The notes under the pieces: generated by a model
Database searches by the model: none
What the model was told of the DNA's origin: nothing
The model's input: only the letters and a program-made list of their open reading frames with translations
Shown here: positions 19,155-28,368 of the stretch, in pieces
Numbering within the stretch: the first letter of the stretch is position 1
Layout of the letters: each line of letters begins with the position of its first letter
Position numbers and translations under genes: made by a program
Assembly: GCA_965242805.1 (NCBI GenBank)
Contig: CBDETD010000002.1
Coordinates: 620,001-684,000, forward strand
Source: JANQEU01 sp965242805
GTDB lineage: Bacteria > Bacteroidota > Bacteroidia > Cytophagales > Cyclobacteriaceae
DNA length: 64,000 nt
Reading direction: 5' to 3'

Positions 19155-22100
19155 TTTGAATTACCCTGGATGAGTTGCGATCTTGATTCTTCCGAAGTAC
19201 CTCTGGCCAACTTGAATTTCGATACTTTCTTCTTCAGGTCTTCCATTATCGCCGAAACCGATTTGCTTCGTTCGGTATAATTTGACATACCTGATGACAG
19301 CTCCGATGCTGAGCTGGCCGCTTCCTCAGTTCCGGCGGCTGTCTGTTCGGCAATTACCACAACACTTTCCGTCAGGTTGACAATATCAGTGATGTCTTTA
19401 AGCTGCTGTTTTGTAGACTTTAATATTTTTGTTGAGACATCCAGGGTGCTGGCATAGGAGTCGGCCATTTCCTCAAATGCAATAGAAGCTTCCTTCGAAG
19501 CCTGTTCACCATCTTTGATGGAAGTACCCATGGTGATTACCAGCTCCGCCGTGTTTTGGGTATCTCTTTGAACATCATTTACCAATGTCTCGATATCTTT
19601 CACCGATTCTTTCGATCCTTCTGCCAACTTCCGAACTTCCTCTGCAACCACTGCAAATCCTCTCCCCGCTTCTCCGGCCTGTGCTGCTTCTATAGCCGCA
19701 TTAAGAGCCAAAAGGTTAGTTTGGGCGGCAATATCCTTGATGATATTGAGTACTCTCGCAATCTCCTCAGACCTTTTTGTAAGCATCTGAAAGGCGTTGT
19801 TGGTTTTTTCTGATATATCAAGGATTTCTTTCATGTTTTCACCCATTTGCCCGATGATCCTTGATCCCTGATTACTGTTTTCCACACCCTGGGAAGCTGT
19901 CTTATTTATGGTTTCTGCCTGATTTCCCATTTCACTCGAGAAATTCATGATCCCCTCAATCAAACCTGAAGATTGATCAACCTTCAAGACCTGATTTTGA
20001 GCTCCCTGGCTCATTTCGGAAATTGCTGATGCTATTTCGCCTGTACTTACATTCATTTCCTGGCTTGTCACCAGCATTTCCTGCGATGAATTACCGATCG
20101 TTTCGACCTTTTGTATGACGTCCTCCAGCAACTTTGACAAACTATCAAGCGATTTGTTGAGGTTATTCTTAAGATTTAATACATCGCCTTTTGCTTCCAG
20201 GTCATATCTCAACGATAAGTCACCTTCTGCCATCCCATTCACGATTCGGTTAATGAGATCAAAAGGTTTCCCTACCGTTTCGAATAGCTCGTTAATTGAT
20301 TCTCCAAATGCCCTCCACTCTCCAATTTTTTCACTGACATCTATCCGGGCGGAGAAATTTCCAAATTCAATTGCTTGAGATATTATATTATTCGTGTCCT
20401 CAATGGCGGATTCAAGGTTAGCTCTTTGCTCAAGCAACTCCTGATTTTGCATCTGGATTTCGCTCGTAGCTTCTTCTACCTTCTCCTGAAGAATAGCCTG
20501 CTGATTCCTATATTCGTTTTTTCGGTTATTAAAGAAAAGCCAAATACTGGCAACCACAAGAAGGATTACAACAGTCCGGAACCACCATGTCGACCACCAG
20601 GGAGGAGTGACTTCTATGATCAATGTCGCCTCGGCTTCCGACCACATGCCATCATTATTGGTGCCTCTTACTTTGAACATATATGTATCAGCAGGCAGGT
20701 TCATGTAAGTAGCCTGGCGACTGGATGCCGCCACACCGATCCAATCTTCATCAAATCCTTCCAGCATGTATTCATATTTATTTTGTTCAGGGGAGGTAAA
20801 ATCCAGGGAAGCAAACTGTAGGGAGAATATATTTTCTTTATACGAAAGAACCAGTTTCTTCTTGGCACTGATCGCCTCTTTCAGAAATACCTTTTCATTA
20901 ATCATCTCGCCAATTGCTACACTCTTGTCAAATAGACTGAACGAAGTCAGTTGAACACTTGGTGGGAAGGAATTCTCCTTTATTTCTGACGGATCAAACA
21001 TGTTAAATCCTTCCAATCCTCCAAAGAACATGTATCCTGATTGCTTTGATCTTATTGAAGAAGTGTAATTGAATTCATTTCCCTGAAGACCATCGGATTT
21101 CGAATAATTGGATATTGTACCACTAGTTGGATTGAACCTTGTAATACCGCGGTTTGTGCTTATCCATAAATTTTCACTATCATCCTCCAATATTCCATTG
21201 ATCACCTTGTTTATCAGGAGTGAATTCACAGGATGACTCAGGAACCTGTCCTTATCAGGATCATAGTATGCTAATCCATTGGCAGTACCAACCCATAACA
21301 AGCCCCTGGAATCAACCAGAGCAGTTCTGACATCCGGATTAGGTAAACCGGTTGTATCATTTGCATCATGGAGGTATCTTTTGAAGCTTCTGCTTGACCT
21401 ATCAAACAAATTCATTCCTCCATCCTGGGTACCCACCCAGAATCTTCCCTCATTGTCGAGGATCATTACTTTGATGATATTGCTACTGATACTGGAGGGA
21501 TCCGAGGGGTCGTGTCCGTGACGAGTAAATGTATTGTTTTCCGGATTGTAGAGATCTAATCCACCTCCCAGTACTCCAACCCACAAGTCTCCGTCAAGAT
21601 CTTCGAGGAATGCCCAAACATTGTCATCACTCAAACTTGTCGGATCATTGGGATCGTGCTGTAAACGGGTAAAGGTGTTACGTGCCCTGTCAAATATTGT
21701 CAAACCTCCTGCGTAAGTCCCCAGCCACAGTAATCCATTCTTGTCTTCATAAATGGATTTTATTACGTCACTGCTTATGCTATTGGCATTGGAAGGTGAA
21801 TGCCTGAAATGTGTGAATGATCTTGTCCCTAAATCAAAGAGTTCCAATCCTCCCCCATCTGTTCCTATCCAAATATTTCCTTCCGAATCTTCATGCATCG
21901 CAATGACTGAACTGAAGCTCAGGCTATTTGACTTGCCCGGTACATGTGAATAGCTTTCGAACTTGAAACGAAAGGGGCTGTAAGAATTGATTCCACCCCG
22001 GAAGGTAGACACCCACAACATATCTGCATTGTCCCTGTAGATCTCATAAACGGCATTACTACTGAGACTTCGTGGGTCGAAAGGATCATTTCGAACGTAC

Positions 22101-23044
22101 TCAAACTCATCGTTTGTTGGATCCCATATATTGATCCCCGCACCATCGGTACCGATCCAGATCTTCCCGTTCTGATGTTCATAGAATGATGTGATGATCG
22201 CGGAAGTAATACCTCCAGGTGTCAGGGGGTCGTATTCAAAATGATCAAAAACTTCCCTGGAAGGATCAAACCTGAAGACGCCGAAACCGTCTGTCCCGAC
22301 CCAAACATATCCATTACTATCTTCGAAAACCGACTTCCTGTCGACATTGTAATTGTAGTCCTCATCATACGTATAATTCGTAAAAGTGCCACTTTGCAGC
22401 TCAAATCGATCAAGGGTTCCGGAATTTGCGACGACCCATATATCGCCGTTCTTACCCTCTACGATGTTGTAGATCTCATTGAGTTTGTTTCGATCATTGG
22501 CCTCCGGATTTCTGAAATGTTCGAATCCATCTTTTTCCTTGTCATAAATAGCCAAACCCGCCCCAAGGGTTCCCAGGATTATTTTTTGATCCTTATTGAC
22601 AATGATCTTACGTACGGTCTGGTGTTGAAGGGCATTCGGATTGGAGGGATCGACGGTGTACCGTTTGAATGAATCATATCTCCAATCGTAGATGCTTACC
22701 CCGTTATTTTGAGTACCTACCCATAGGTTACCGTCGGTATCTTCATTGATGGAGGTAATTACATTTCCGCCAATAGATGTGGGGTCCTGGGGATCGTTTT
22801 TGAAGACGGTAATTTCATATCCATCGTACCGATTCAATCCATCGATGGTACCAAACCACATGAATCCACGACTGTCTTTGAATGTACAATTCACAGTTCC
22901 CGTTGACAGACCCTGATCTGTGGTAATGTGACTAAAAGTGTAAACTACCTGAGCGTATGTAGGATGGAGAAGTAGCGCTCCAAAAATGATGATACAAATC
23001 CTAACTACATACCTGAGATTTTGAGTTGATTGACATATTTCCAT
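19151..23044 (-). CDS. Reg_prop/Y_Y_Y sensor fused to a methyl-accepting chemotaxis output
   Basis: This 1297-residue transmembrane receptor starts with a signal peptide (to about residue 31). A double beta-propeller of Reg_prop repeats (about 40-690) repeats patterns such as DGNLWVGTQNNGV and GLLWLGTYAGGL. A Y_Y_Y domain (about 740-805) ends in EATLIIEVTPPWW, the classic junction to a membrane helix (about 820-840). Two HAMP-like segments (about 885-980) lead into an MCP signalling domain (about 1000-1270) whose tip contains LLALNAAIEAAQAGEAGRGF. In Bacteroidota this periplasmic part usually drives a histidine kinase (hybrid two-component) and often senses glycans. Here the output would be CheA/CheW or a related array. 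No che gene is adjacent. Confidence 0.93.
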   Translation of the reverse strand: MEICQSTQNLRYVVRICIIIFGALLLHPTYAQVVYTFSHITTDQGLSTGTVNCTFKDSRGFMWFGTIDGLNRYDGYEITVFKNDPQDPTSIGGNVITSINEDTDGNLWVGTQNNGVSIYDWRYDSFKRYTVDPSNPNALQHQTVRKIIVNKDQKIILGTLGAGLAIYDKEKDGFEHFRNPEANDRNKLNEIYNIVEGKNGDIWVVANSGTLDRFELQSGTFTNYTYDEDYNYNVDRKSVFEDSNGYVWVGTDGFGVFRFDPSREVFDHFEYDPLTPGGITSAIITSFYEHQNGKIWIGTDGAGINIWDPTNDEFEYVRNDPFDPRSLSSNAVYEIYRDNADMLWVSTFRGGINSYSPFRFKFESYSHVPGKSNSLSFSSVIAMHEDSEGNIWIGTDGGGLELFDLGTRSFTHFRHSPSNANSISSDVIKSIYEDKNGLLWLGTYAGGLTIFDRARNTFTRLQHDPNDPTSLSDDNVWAFLEDLDGDLWVGVLGGGLDLYNPENNTFTRHGHDPSDPSSISSNIIKVMILDNEGRFWVGTQDGGMNLFDRSSRSFKRYLHDANDTTGLPNPDVRTALVDSRGLLWVGTANGLAYYDPDKDRFLSHPVNSLLINKVINGILEDDSENLWISTNRGITRFNPTSGTISNYSKSDGLQGNEFNYTSSIRSKQSGYMFFGGLEGFNMFDPSEIKENSFPPSVQLTSFSLFDKSVAIGEMINEKVFLKEAISAKKKLVLSYKENIFSLQFASLDFTSPEQNKYEYMLEGFDEDWIGVAASSRQATYMNLPADTYMFKVRGTNNDGMWSEAEATLIIEVTPPWWSTWWFRTVVILLVVASIWLFFNNRKNEYRNQQAILQEKVEEATSEIQMQNQELLEQRANLESAIEDTNNIISQAIEFGNFSARIDVSEKIGEWRAFGESINELFETVGKPFDLINRIVNGMAEGDLSLRYDLEAKGDVLNLKNNLNKSLDSLSKLLEDVIQKVETIGNSSQEMLVTSQEMNVSTGEIASAISEMSQGAQNQVLKVDQSSGLIEGIMNFSSEMGNQAETINKTASQGVENSNQGSRIIGQMGENMKEILDISEKTNNAFQMLTKRSEEIARVLNIIKDIAAQTNLLALNAAIEAAQAGEAGRGFAVVAEEVRKLAEGSKESVKDIETLVNDVQRDTQNTAELVITMGTSIKDGEQASKEASIAFEEMADSYASTLDVSTKILKSTKQQLKDITDIVNLTESVVVIAEQTAAGTEEAASSASELSSGMSNYTERSKSVSAIMEDLKKKVSKFKLARGTSEESRSQLIQGNSK

Positions 23045-23470
23045 GGCTGATTTTCATAATGAGTGGATCATTTAGTTTTATGAAATGGAAAGTAAAGATA
23101 ACTTATATCTAAAAGTTAATTGAATCAGGTAGGTATAAAAGGACAATATCAGCGTTGATCGGAAGCAGATAAGACTGATAGTCAGGATGATGACATTGAA
23201 GTGGCCCATCAACTCATGAAGGTTCTGCGCGGAGTCTGCGACTCCGCGAAGACGGCACTATTAAATATCCAACCCATGAAGAGGTGTATAAGCTGATAGA
23301 AAAGGAATTGGGGTTGAAGGTCAAGTAGATGGGAAAACGTGATAAAATGTTTCCATCACAACACAGAAAGAGGGAATTAAAAAATGATAGGAACAACTCG
23401 AAAATTAGTAATGGATCTATAGTTTATTTGGTATTTCTTGGTAAGAAAACATTGGGTGCATAACACTCAG
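23045..23470. other. Non-coding stretch with palindrome and possible gene relic
   Basis: This 426-bp stretch lies between the large sensor and the last cargo gene of the injection system. It contains one perfect GC-rich palindrome (listed separately). Frames around it look protein-like: GCAGATAAG at about 23165 onward reads ADKTDSQDDDIEVAHQLMK, and after the palindrome another frame reads GTIKYPTHEEVYKLIEKELG up to a TAG near 23328. No start codon joins them, so this may be a decayed small gene interrupted by the repeat. No complete gene is supported. Confidence 0.4.
23228..23248. repeat. REP-like GC-rich palindrome
   Basis: CGCGGAGTC (23228-23236), the loop TGC, and GACTCCGCG (23240-23248) form a perfect 9-bp-arm hairpin that is GC-rich against an AT-rich surround. 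It has no T run and sits far from any stop codon, so it is not a typical terminator. It may be a mobile repeat. Confidence 0.55.
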
Positions 23471-25810
23471 TTATTTCGAAAATTGAATATTGCTCCTTTT
23501 GATTGTCATTGTGCCTCCTTTTGTATAGGTGATGAGAACGATCCCTCCACTTGCGTAGCTATATTGCAATCCGAACTCCTGAAGCTTTTTAACTACGATT
23601 AAATCTTTGGAAATGTCAAGAATTCTGAATGTTGATTTGGCACTGTCAATCATCTTGCTATCATATATCAAGAGGATAGTTCCATTGAATTTTTTGTTTC
23701 GTACAAAATCACTCTTTCTTAACCTTAATCCATGGTATAGCTTGCTTCTCAGATCTTTGTTTCCTTTGTTCTGAATTATCCCTTTCAATTTTTCAAGAAT
23801 ACTTTCAGGACTCATGGACTTTCCTTCAGATAATTTACCTGTTATTTTGTCTACTTCCTCTTTTGATATTTGGGGTGGAATGATCTTGAGAAATAACTCC
23901 AAATGATGATCAGATATTTTTCCACTGGAAGTTTTGGTCGTAATTTTCTCCCATAATAATTGAATGTTCCCAGGGGCTTTCCTGAGTTTCGTAAGGGCAT
24001 TTTTACTTAGACCTTTTCCTTTCCCTTTAACAATAGAAGTGTCATTCCCTTCATTTTCTTTTCCATCACCATCTCCTTTTTTCTTATCACTAGATACACC
24101 ATCCTCTTTTCCCTTTGCATCGCGATCTATCCCACCATCCCCATCAACCAAATTGGGTGGTTTGTCCTTAAAGACATTGATAAACAACAGTACCAGATCA
24201 ATAATATCCCAAAGGACCATAGCGATATTGACGAAAGGTATGAGCTTAAGAATCTGCCTCATTGCTTTCAACGCCAATACTTTTTGAACACGAGTCAAAA
24301 CGGCCTTAACTGTCTTCTTTCCGGCATTCTTGATTGCATTTCTGAAGACTTTAGATGCCTTCTTAGTAGCTAATTTCCTGATGTCATCCTCAATGAACTT
24401 TATTTTCTTTTTGAGTAGTTTGATTCTGGCATTCTCAATACCTTCCGTCCGTAGAATTTTATCAAGGGTCGCTGCCTTTATTCCTTTTATTTTCGCAAGG
24501 TCTGCAAAGCTTTTCACCCTCCCGGATTTGATACCTTTCAAGATTTTCTTCGCATTTGCCTTTCCAACCCCCTTTACCTTCTGTAGTTCCAAAATGGGAG
24601 ATTTTGATTTTGCGGCCTTCCTTATGTTACTCATCAAGGCCTTTTGACGGGCTTTGTTAAGTTCTTTTTTTAATACTTCCCTTTTTGCCTTGTATACCTT
24701 TTCAACGGTCTTTTTCAGTTGTCTCTTTTTGATCTTTCGCTTTATGATTCTCTTCTTCACTAGAGATTTGAGATCATCAAGAGATAAACTATAACTACCC
24801 TCCACATAAAGATCAATTGTAAATGGAATATCCTTTCCTTTGAAGACCCTTCCGATACCTCTGAACTTAACAGAACCAAGCTTCATATCCCCCTCTCCCC
24901 GATGGACCTTTATCTCTGGTCCTTCCAAGAAAAACTTGTACCCCAGATAAATTCCATGCTTGGATACTTGTCCGAAACCCTGCGCGATGTTACCAACAAT
25001 GCCAGATTTTATTATTCCTTCTAGTTTCGGTCCTTTTTCCTTAATCACTTTGTTTAATTGGCTTCGAATATGTGGATTGGCTTCAGGAGAAAGAACCTTG
25101 TCTTCAGGCTCGTTGGATTTCCCTGTTAGTAAAGAAAATACTCCCGAGAACTCTATTTTCCCCACTTTCAAAGGTATCACCTTGGTTATTTTGGCAATAT
25201 TCGGACCTGAAAACTCCTTAATATCCTTATGGATCCCGGATAGAGATTCTACAAATGAATCACCTTGTTGTTTACCCTTTTTGTTGGATTGCCTTTCTTT
25301 CCATTTTTCCCAGGCCTTCGTCGTGATATCTCCTACTCTCCCATCTGGTTCAACTCCAAGACTGTTTTGTACAATACATACAAGTTGGACAAAGTCTTCA
25401 TTTATTGTTTCCTTTGATTTGATCCTGGAAGCAAGGTTCATATATTTAGGTCCAGCAACTTTCAGAAGCTCATCAACCCATCCTGGTGAATAGTAATGAT
25501 TATACTTCTTTTTACCATCTCCGTACTTATACCACCAGATTGTATTTTTGACATTTGTACTGCATATATTTTTATGGGTTGGCTTCCTTTGTAACACTGG
25601 TCTCAATCCAGTTCTATTTTGTGTTAAATGCGTTGTGTTTGAGGTATTTTCTCCATTACTTGGATTGTTTACACCAAAACCCTTTGATCCCAAAGATTGG
25701 ACTTTTGATTTTTTTTGAACACCACGGTTTTTTGCCGGTAGAGATTTACCGTTACCTGTGGCACCTGATGAACTCCGTTTTGGTGTAGATTTGGCGGTGT
25801 GTTTATGCAT
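23471..25810 (-). CDS. Candidate eCIS cargo with PG-binding-like, helix-hairpin-helix and hydrophobic segments
   Basis: I do not recognise the whole protein. From the ATG at 25810 it has 779 residues; a GTG at 25828 would add six. Its N-terminus is basic, Ser/Asn/Lys-rich and probably disordered (1-75), with LQRKP near 75. A stretch VEPDGRVGDITTKAWEKW (about 145-162) resembles a type 1 peptidoglycan-binding domain. A Lys/Arg-rich helical middle contains two helix-hairpin-helix units (KGVGKANAKKIL near 417, IKGIKAATLDKIL near 445), as in ComEA-like DNA binders. A hydrophobic segment (about 517-540), a Gly/Asp/Lys linker and an unknown C-terminal domain follow. It is the last gene after the injection system, next to two other likely cargos. 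A toxin or DNA-binding effector is inference. Confidence 0.7.
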   Translation of the reverse strand: MHKHTAKSTPKRSSSGATGNGKSLPAKNRGVQKKSKVQSLGSKGFGVNNPSNGENTSNTTHLTQNRTGLRPVLQRKPTHKNICSTNVKNTIWWYKYGDGKKKYNHYYSPGWVDELLKVAGPKYMNLASRIKSKETINEDFVQLVCIVQNSLGVEPDGRVGDITTKAWEKWKERQSNKKGKQQGDSFVESLSGIHKDIKEFSGPNIAKITKVIPLKVGKIEFSGVFSLLTGKSNEPEDKVLSPEANPHIRSQLNKVIKEKGPKLEGIIKSGIVGNIAQGFGQVSKHGIYLGYKFFLEGPEIKVHRGEGDMKLGSVKFRGIGRVFKGKDIPFTIDLYVEGSYSLSLDDLKSLVKKRIIKRKIKKRQLKKTVEKVYKAKREVLKKELNKARQKALMSNIRKAAKSKSPILELQKVKGVGKANAKKILKGIKSGRVKSFADLAKIKGIKAATLDKILRTEGIENARIKLLKKKIKFIEDDIRKLATKKASKVFRNAIKNAGKKTVKAVLTRVQKVLALKAMRQILKLIPFVNIAMVLWDIIDLVLLFINVFKDKPPNLVDGDGGIDRDAKGKEDGVSSDKKKGDGDGKENEGNDTSIVKGKGKGLSKNALTKLRKAPGNIQLLWEKITTKTSSGKISDHHLELFLKIIPPQISKEEVDKITGKLSEGKSMSPESILEKLKGIIQNKGNKDLRSKLYHGLRLRKSDFVRNKKFNGTILLIYDSKMIDSAKSTFRILDISKDLIVVKKLQEFGLQYSYASGGIVLITYTKGGTMTIKRSNIQFSK

Positions 25811-25963
25811 AATTGTGATTCTGTTCACCTGATAGTGCTATCACCGACCTTAATGTATATATTGTGGGCTGCATGCTGAAAATGATCAAAAACAAGGTGA
25901 GATGACACTCCAAAATATTCTCTGGCATCATTTCTACCATTTGTTCTTTATCTCCTTTCGGTG

Positions 25964-28153
25964 TTATTTCTTTCCAGCGATGTAATAAGATGTGTAATCC
26001 TTGTGTTTGTATAAATCTATTGGCAATCCTTGTTTTTCATATTCGTGTTCCCACTCATGTTGATATCTCAATTTCTCGTGTCCGGTTTCATGCCATTTCC
26101 AAAATAAAGCACAAAGGTTACTTTCAAGATCATCTCCTCCTAAGAAAATAGGTTGAATATGATGGGCATCAAAATGATTGAAGGGATCTTGGTGAGCAAA
26201 ATCCTTAAAACAAGGATTTGGCGGAGGTAATCCATCTTTTCGGTTTTCCTTTATTTCATTTTGAAGTTCTTTTTGTAAAGGTCCTCTTTCATTGCCCTCC
26301 CAATACTTTCCTCCCTTTCCTGTTCTTACAAGCTTATCAACTGGTGTTGGTAATTCGCGTGGCCAACTAATTGGCAAATCAGGACTAGGCTCACTCGGAA
26401 ATCTTTTTTTGTCCCTTCCATAAATAACTCGCCAAACAGTTTCCTTATTTGTATAAATCCAAGAAGCTAATTTTTTTCGATTTAAATTCTCACCAAAAAT
26501 ACCATATTCTTTGGGAGTCCTGTATGTCTCGGTTAAATCCTGAGCGATGCGATCAAACATTTCATAATTTGCTGAGAAAACGTTGAACAATTTATCTGGG
26601 ATGTTAAAAACTGGTCTATCTAATTTAAATACCTTATTGATATAATTAAATCCCTCATTCCCACCAATCTCAATCTCACCATAAGGAAACTTTTCTCCTA
26701 GAATATCTTTGTTATTCCACCAGTAGGCATTCACCTTACGCATTTTCCCAACAATTCTTTCCCATCCAACAACAATCGCATCCAACATTGGACTCAAATG
26801 TCCAAATAGTGGAAGTAATCTTCCAGCTCCAAATAATGAAAGACCGGCTTGAACAAAATTCAATGCATTTTGCAATTTTCTAAGCGTATTTTGACTCTCA
26901 GACATCAATCCAAGTCTTTTCCAACCTGCAAAAAGTTTTATAAGTGTTAAAGATTTATCGAGCACCGGAATAATTGGACTAACTCTTCTACCAGTAAGAT
27001 TCGCGTCAGCTTTGTTGATAGCAACTAGGAGATCTTTACTCTTTTCCGTAATCATTGACAATGGCACTACCTTATTAATAAAAATATCTTCTGGATTTTT
27101 ACCGGACATATACGCATCCCTGTACGCATATATCAATTGTACTTTCATATCTGATATTTCTCTCCTTGATCGAGATAACTCATCTCTAATTTTTTGTCGG
27201 TTTCTTTCAGTAAATCGTTTCTTGATATTTTCATGTTTTTTTTCCAGATAGTCGAATCTCCTGACAATTGTCGCAGGTGTTTTGCGATTAGTGATAATTT
27301 TACCCAGACTACCTCGAAGCTTAATATAACTATTTAAAAGTTCCGAAAAACTGCTAGCTCTATCATCTTGCTTAATTATTATGTTATCTATTTCTCGAAT
27401 TCTTGAACCTACAAAACTATGAAGGAGTTTAGGGTTATTTCTAACTGTTTTGTTCCACACATAAGGCATGTCCTCAATAAGGATTCCCTCAGATTTTATT
27501 CTTAATCTTTCTTGTTTCCATTTTTTTGTCATTTTGTAAACTTTTATTTTGTATTTGACTGGAATGGGTTTCCACGAACCATCCAATTGAACTTGCCAAG
27601 CATCAGCAATGTCACGAATTCTATTGTTTTCCATAAAATATTGCCGATGTTTAAAAATTTTTCCCTTCATAAATGCGTATGTAACCTTTAGATCACCGTG
27701 CTTCAGCCATTTGTAAAAAAAGCCACCGAAACCATAGTCCCATTTCCAGCCGCCTTTGTTATCAATATCAAATTTGTCTCTGTTCTGTAAAACCTTCTTT
27801 TGATAGTCTAGGGCGTTTTTTTCAACCTTTGTCAGTTCCCTTCTTTGAACGAGATTGGTTCTTTTCATTGTCTGAACTTTCTTAATTTCGTTCAAATTCC
27901 CATTGTCCTTTTTCTGAATTTCCTTGAGTAGATTAATCGAATCTTTGGAGTTCATCGTTTTCCGATTACTCCGTTGAAAATATTGTTGTCCGAAGCTACT
28001 TATATATTCACATTTAACGTCTTGGTTTGTGTCATGGTTGACATTACCATACATTGGTTCGACAGGAAGATTCTTAGCATTTCGAGAAGAGCCGTTTCGA
28101 GTTACAATAGGTGAATTGTTCTTTGGAATTGATTTCGCTTTCAATTGGCACAT
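25964..28153 (-). CDS. Candidate eCIS cargo with C-terminal HNH nuclease
   Basis: This 729-residue protein has a C-terminal HNH/endonuclease domain (about 620-725). The motif DAHHIQPIFLGGDD gives H664-H665, then N679 in ESNLCALF and H688 in KWHETGH: the H-N-H order of the colicin-type and polymorphic-toxin nucleases. The N-terminal 110 residues are basic and Asn/Ser-rich with LVQRRE near 101, like the other two cargo candidates. The middle is helical, with a weakly hydrophobic Gly/Leu patch near 440-475. The gene looks more AT-rich than the structural genes. No immunity gene is visible beside it, which fits a weapon or effector delivered to non-kin cells. Delivery by the eCIS is inferred from position. 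Confidence 0.8.
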   Translation of the reverse strand: MCQLKAKSIPKNNSPIVTRNGSSRNAKNLPVEPMYGNVNHDTNQDVKCEYISSFGQQYFQRSNRKTMNSKDSINLLKEIQKKDNGNLNEIKKVQTMKRTNLVQRRELTKVEKNALDYQKKVLQNRDKFDIDNKGGWKWDYGFGGFFYKWLKHGDLKVTYAFMKGKIFKHRQYFMENNRIRDIADAWQVQLDGSWKPIPVKYKIKVYKMTKKWKQERLRIKSEGILIEDMPYVWNKTVRNNPKLLHSFVGSRIREIDNIIIKQDDRASSFSELLNSYIKLRGSLGKIITNRKTPATIVRRFDYLEKKHENIKKRFTERNRQKIRDELSRSRREISDMKVQLIYAYRDAYMSGKNPEDIFINKVVPLSMITEKSKDLLVAINKADANLTGRRVSPIIPVLDKSLTLIKLFAGWKRLGLMSESQNTLRKLQNALNFVQAGLSLFGAGRLLPLFGHLSPMLDAIVVGWERIVGKMRKVNAYWWNNKDILGEKFPYGEIEIGGNEGFNYINKVFKLDRPVFNIPDKLFNVFSANYEMFDRIAQDLTETYRTPKEYGIFGENLNRKKLASWIYTNKETVWRVIYGRDKKRFPSEPSPDLPISWPRELPTPVDKLVRTGKGGKYWEGNERGPLQKELQNEIKENRKDGLPPPNPCFKDFAHQDPFNHFDAHHIQPIFLGGDDLESNLCALFWKWHETGHEKLRYQHEWEHEYEKQGLPIDLYKHKDYTSYYIAGKK

Positions 28154-28368
28154 GATCTACCTTATATTAAATCGACTTGATTAGTTAGAAATCATATCAG
28201 AAACGGAATTATCTAGAATGTCAATATTCAATATTTGGAATAAGGGAAATGTGTAAAATGGTAAGATTGTACTCCTTTCACGGCAGTATTATTAAATATG
28301 AATTCTTCTCACTATAATCGAAGATATATTTAGTCCTTTTTTTATCTCGATGTTATTTATATTCTTGT

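Noticed and set aside
24960..25493. Plus-strand frame of 177 codons opposite the HhH cargo gene
   Set aside because: It lies fully antisense to a gene with clear domain patterns and has no recognisable motif.
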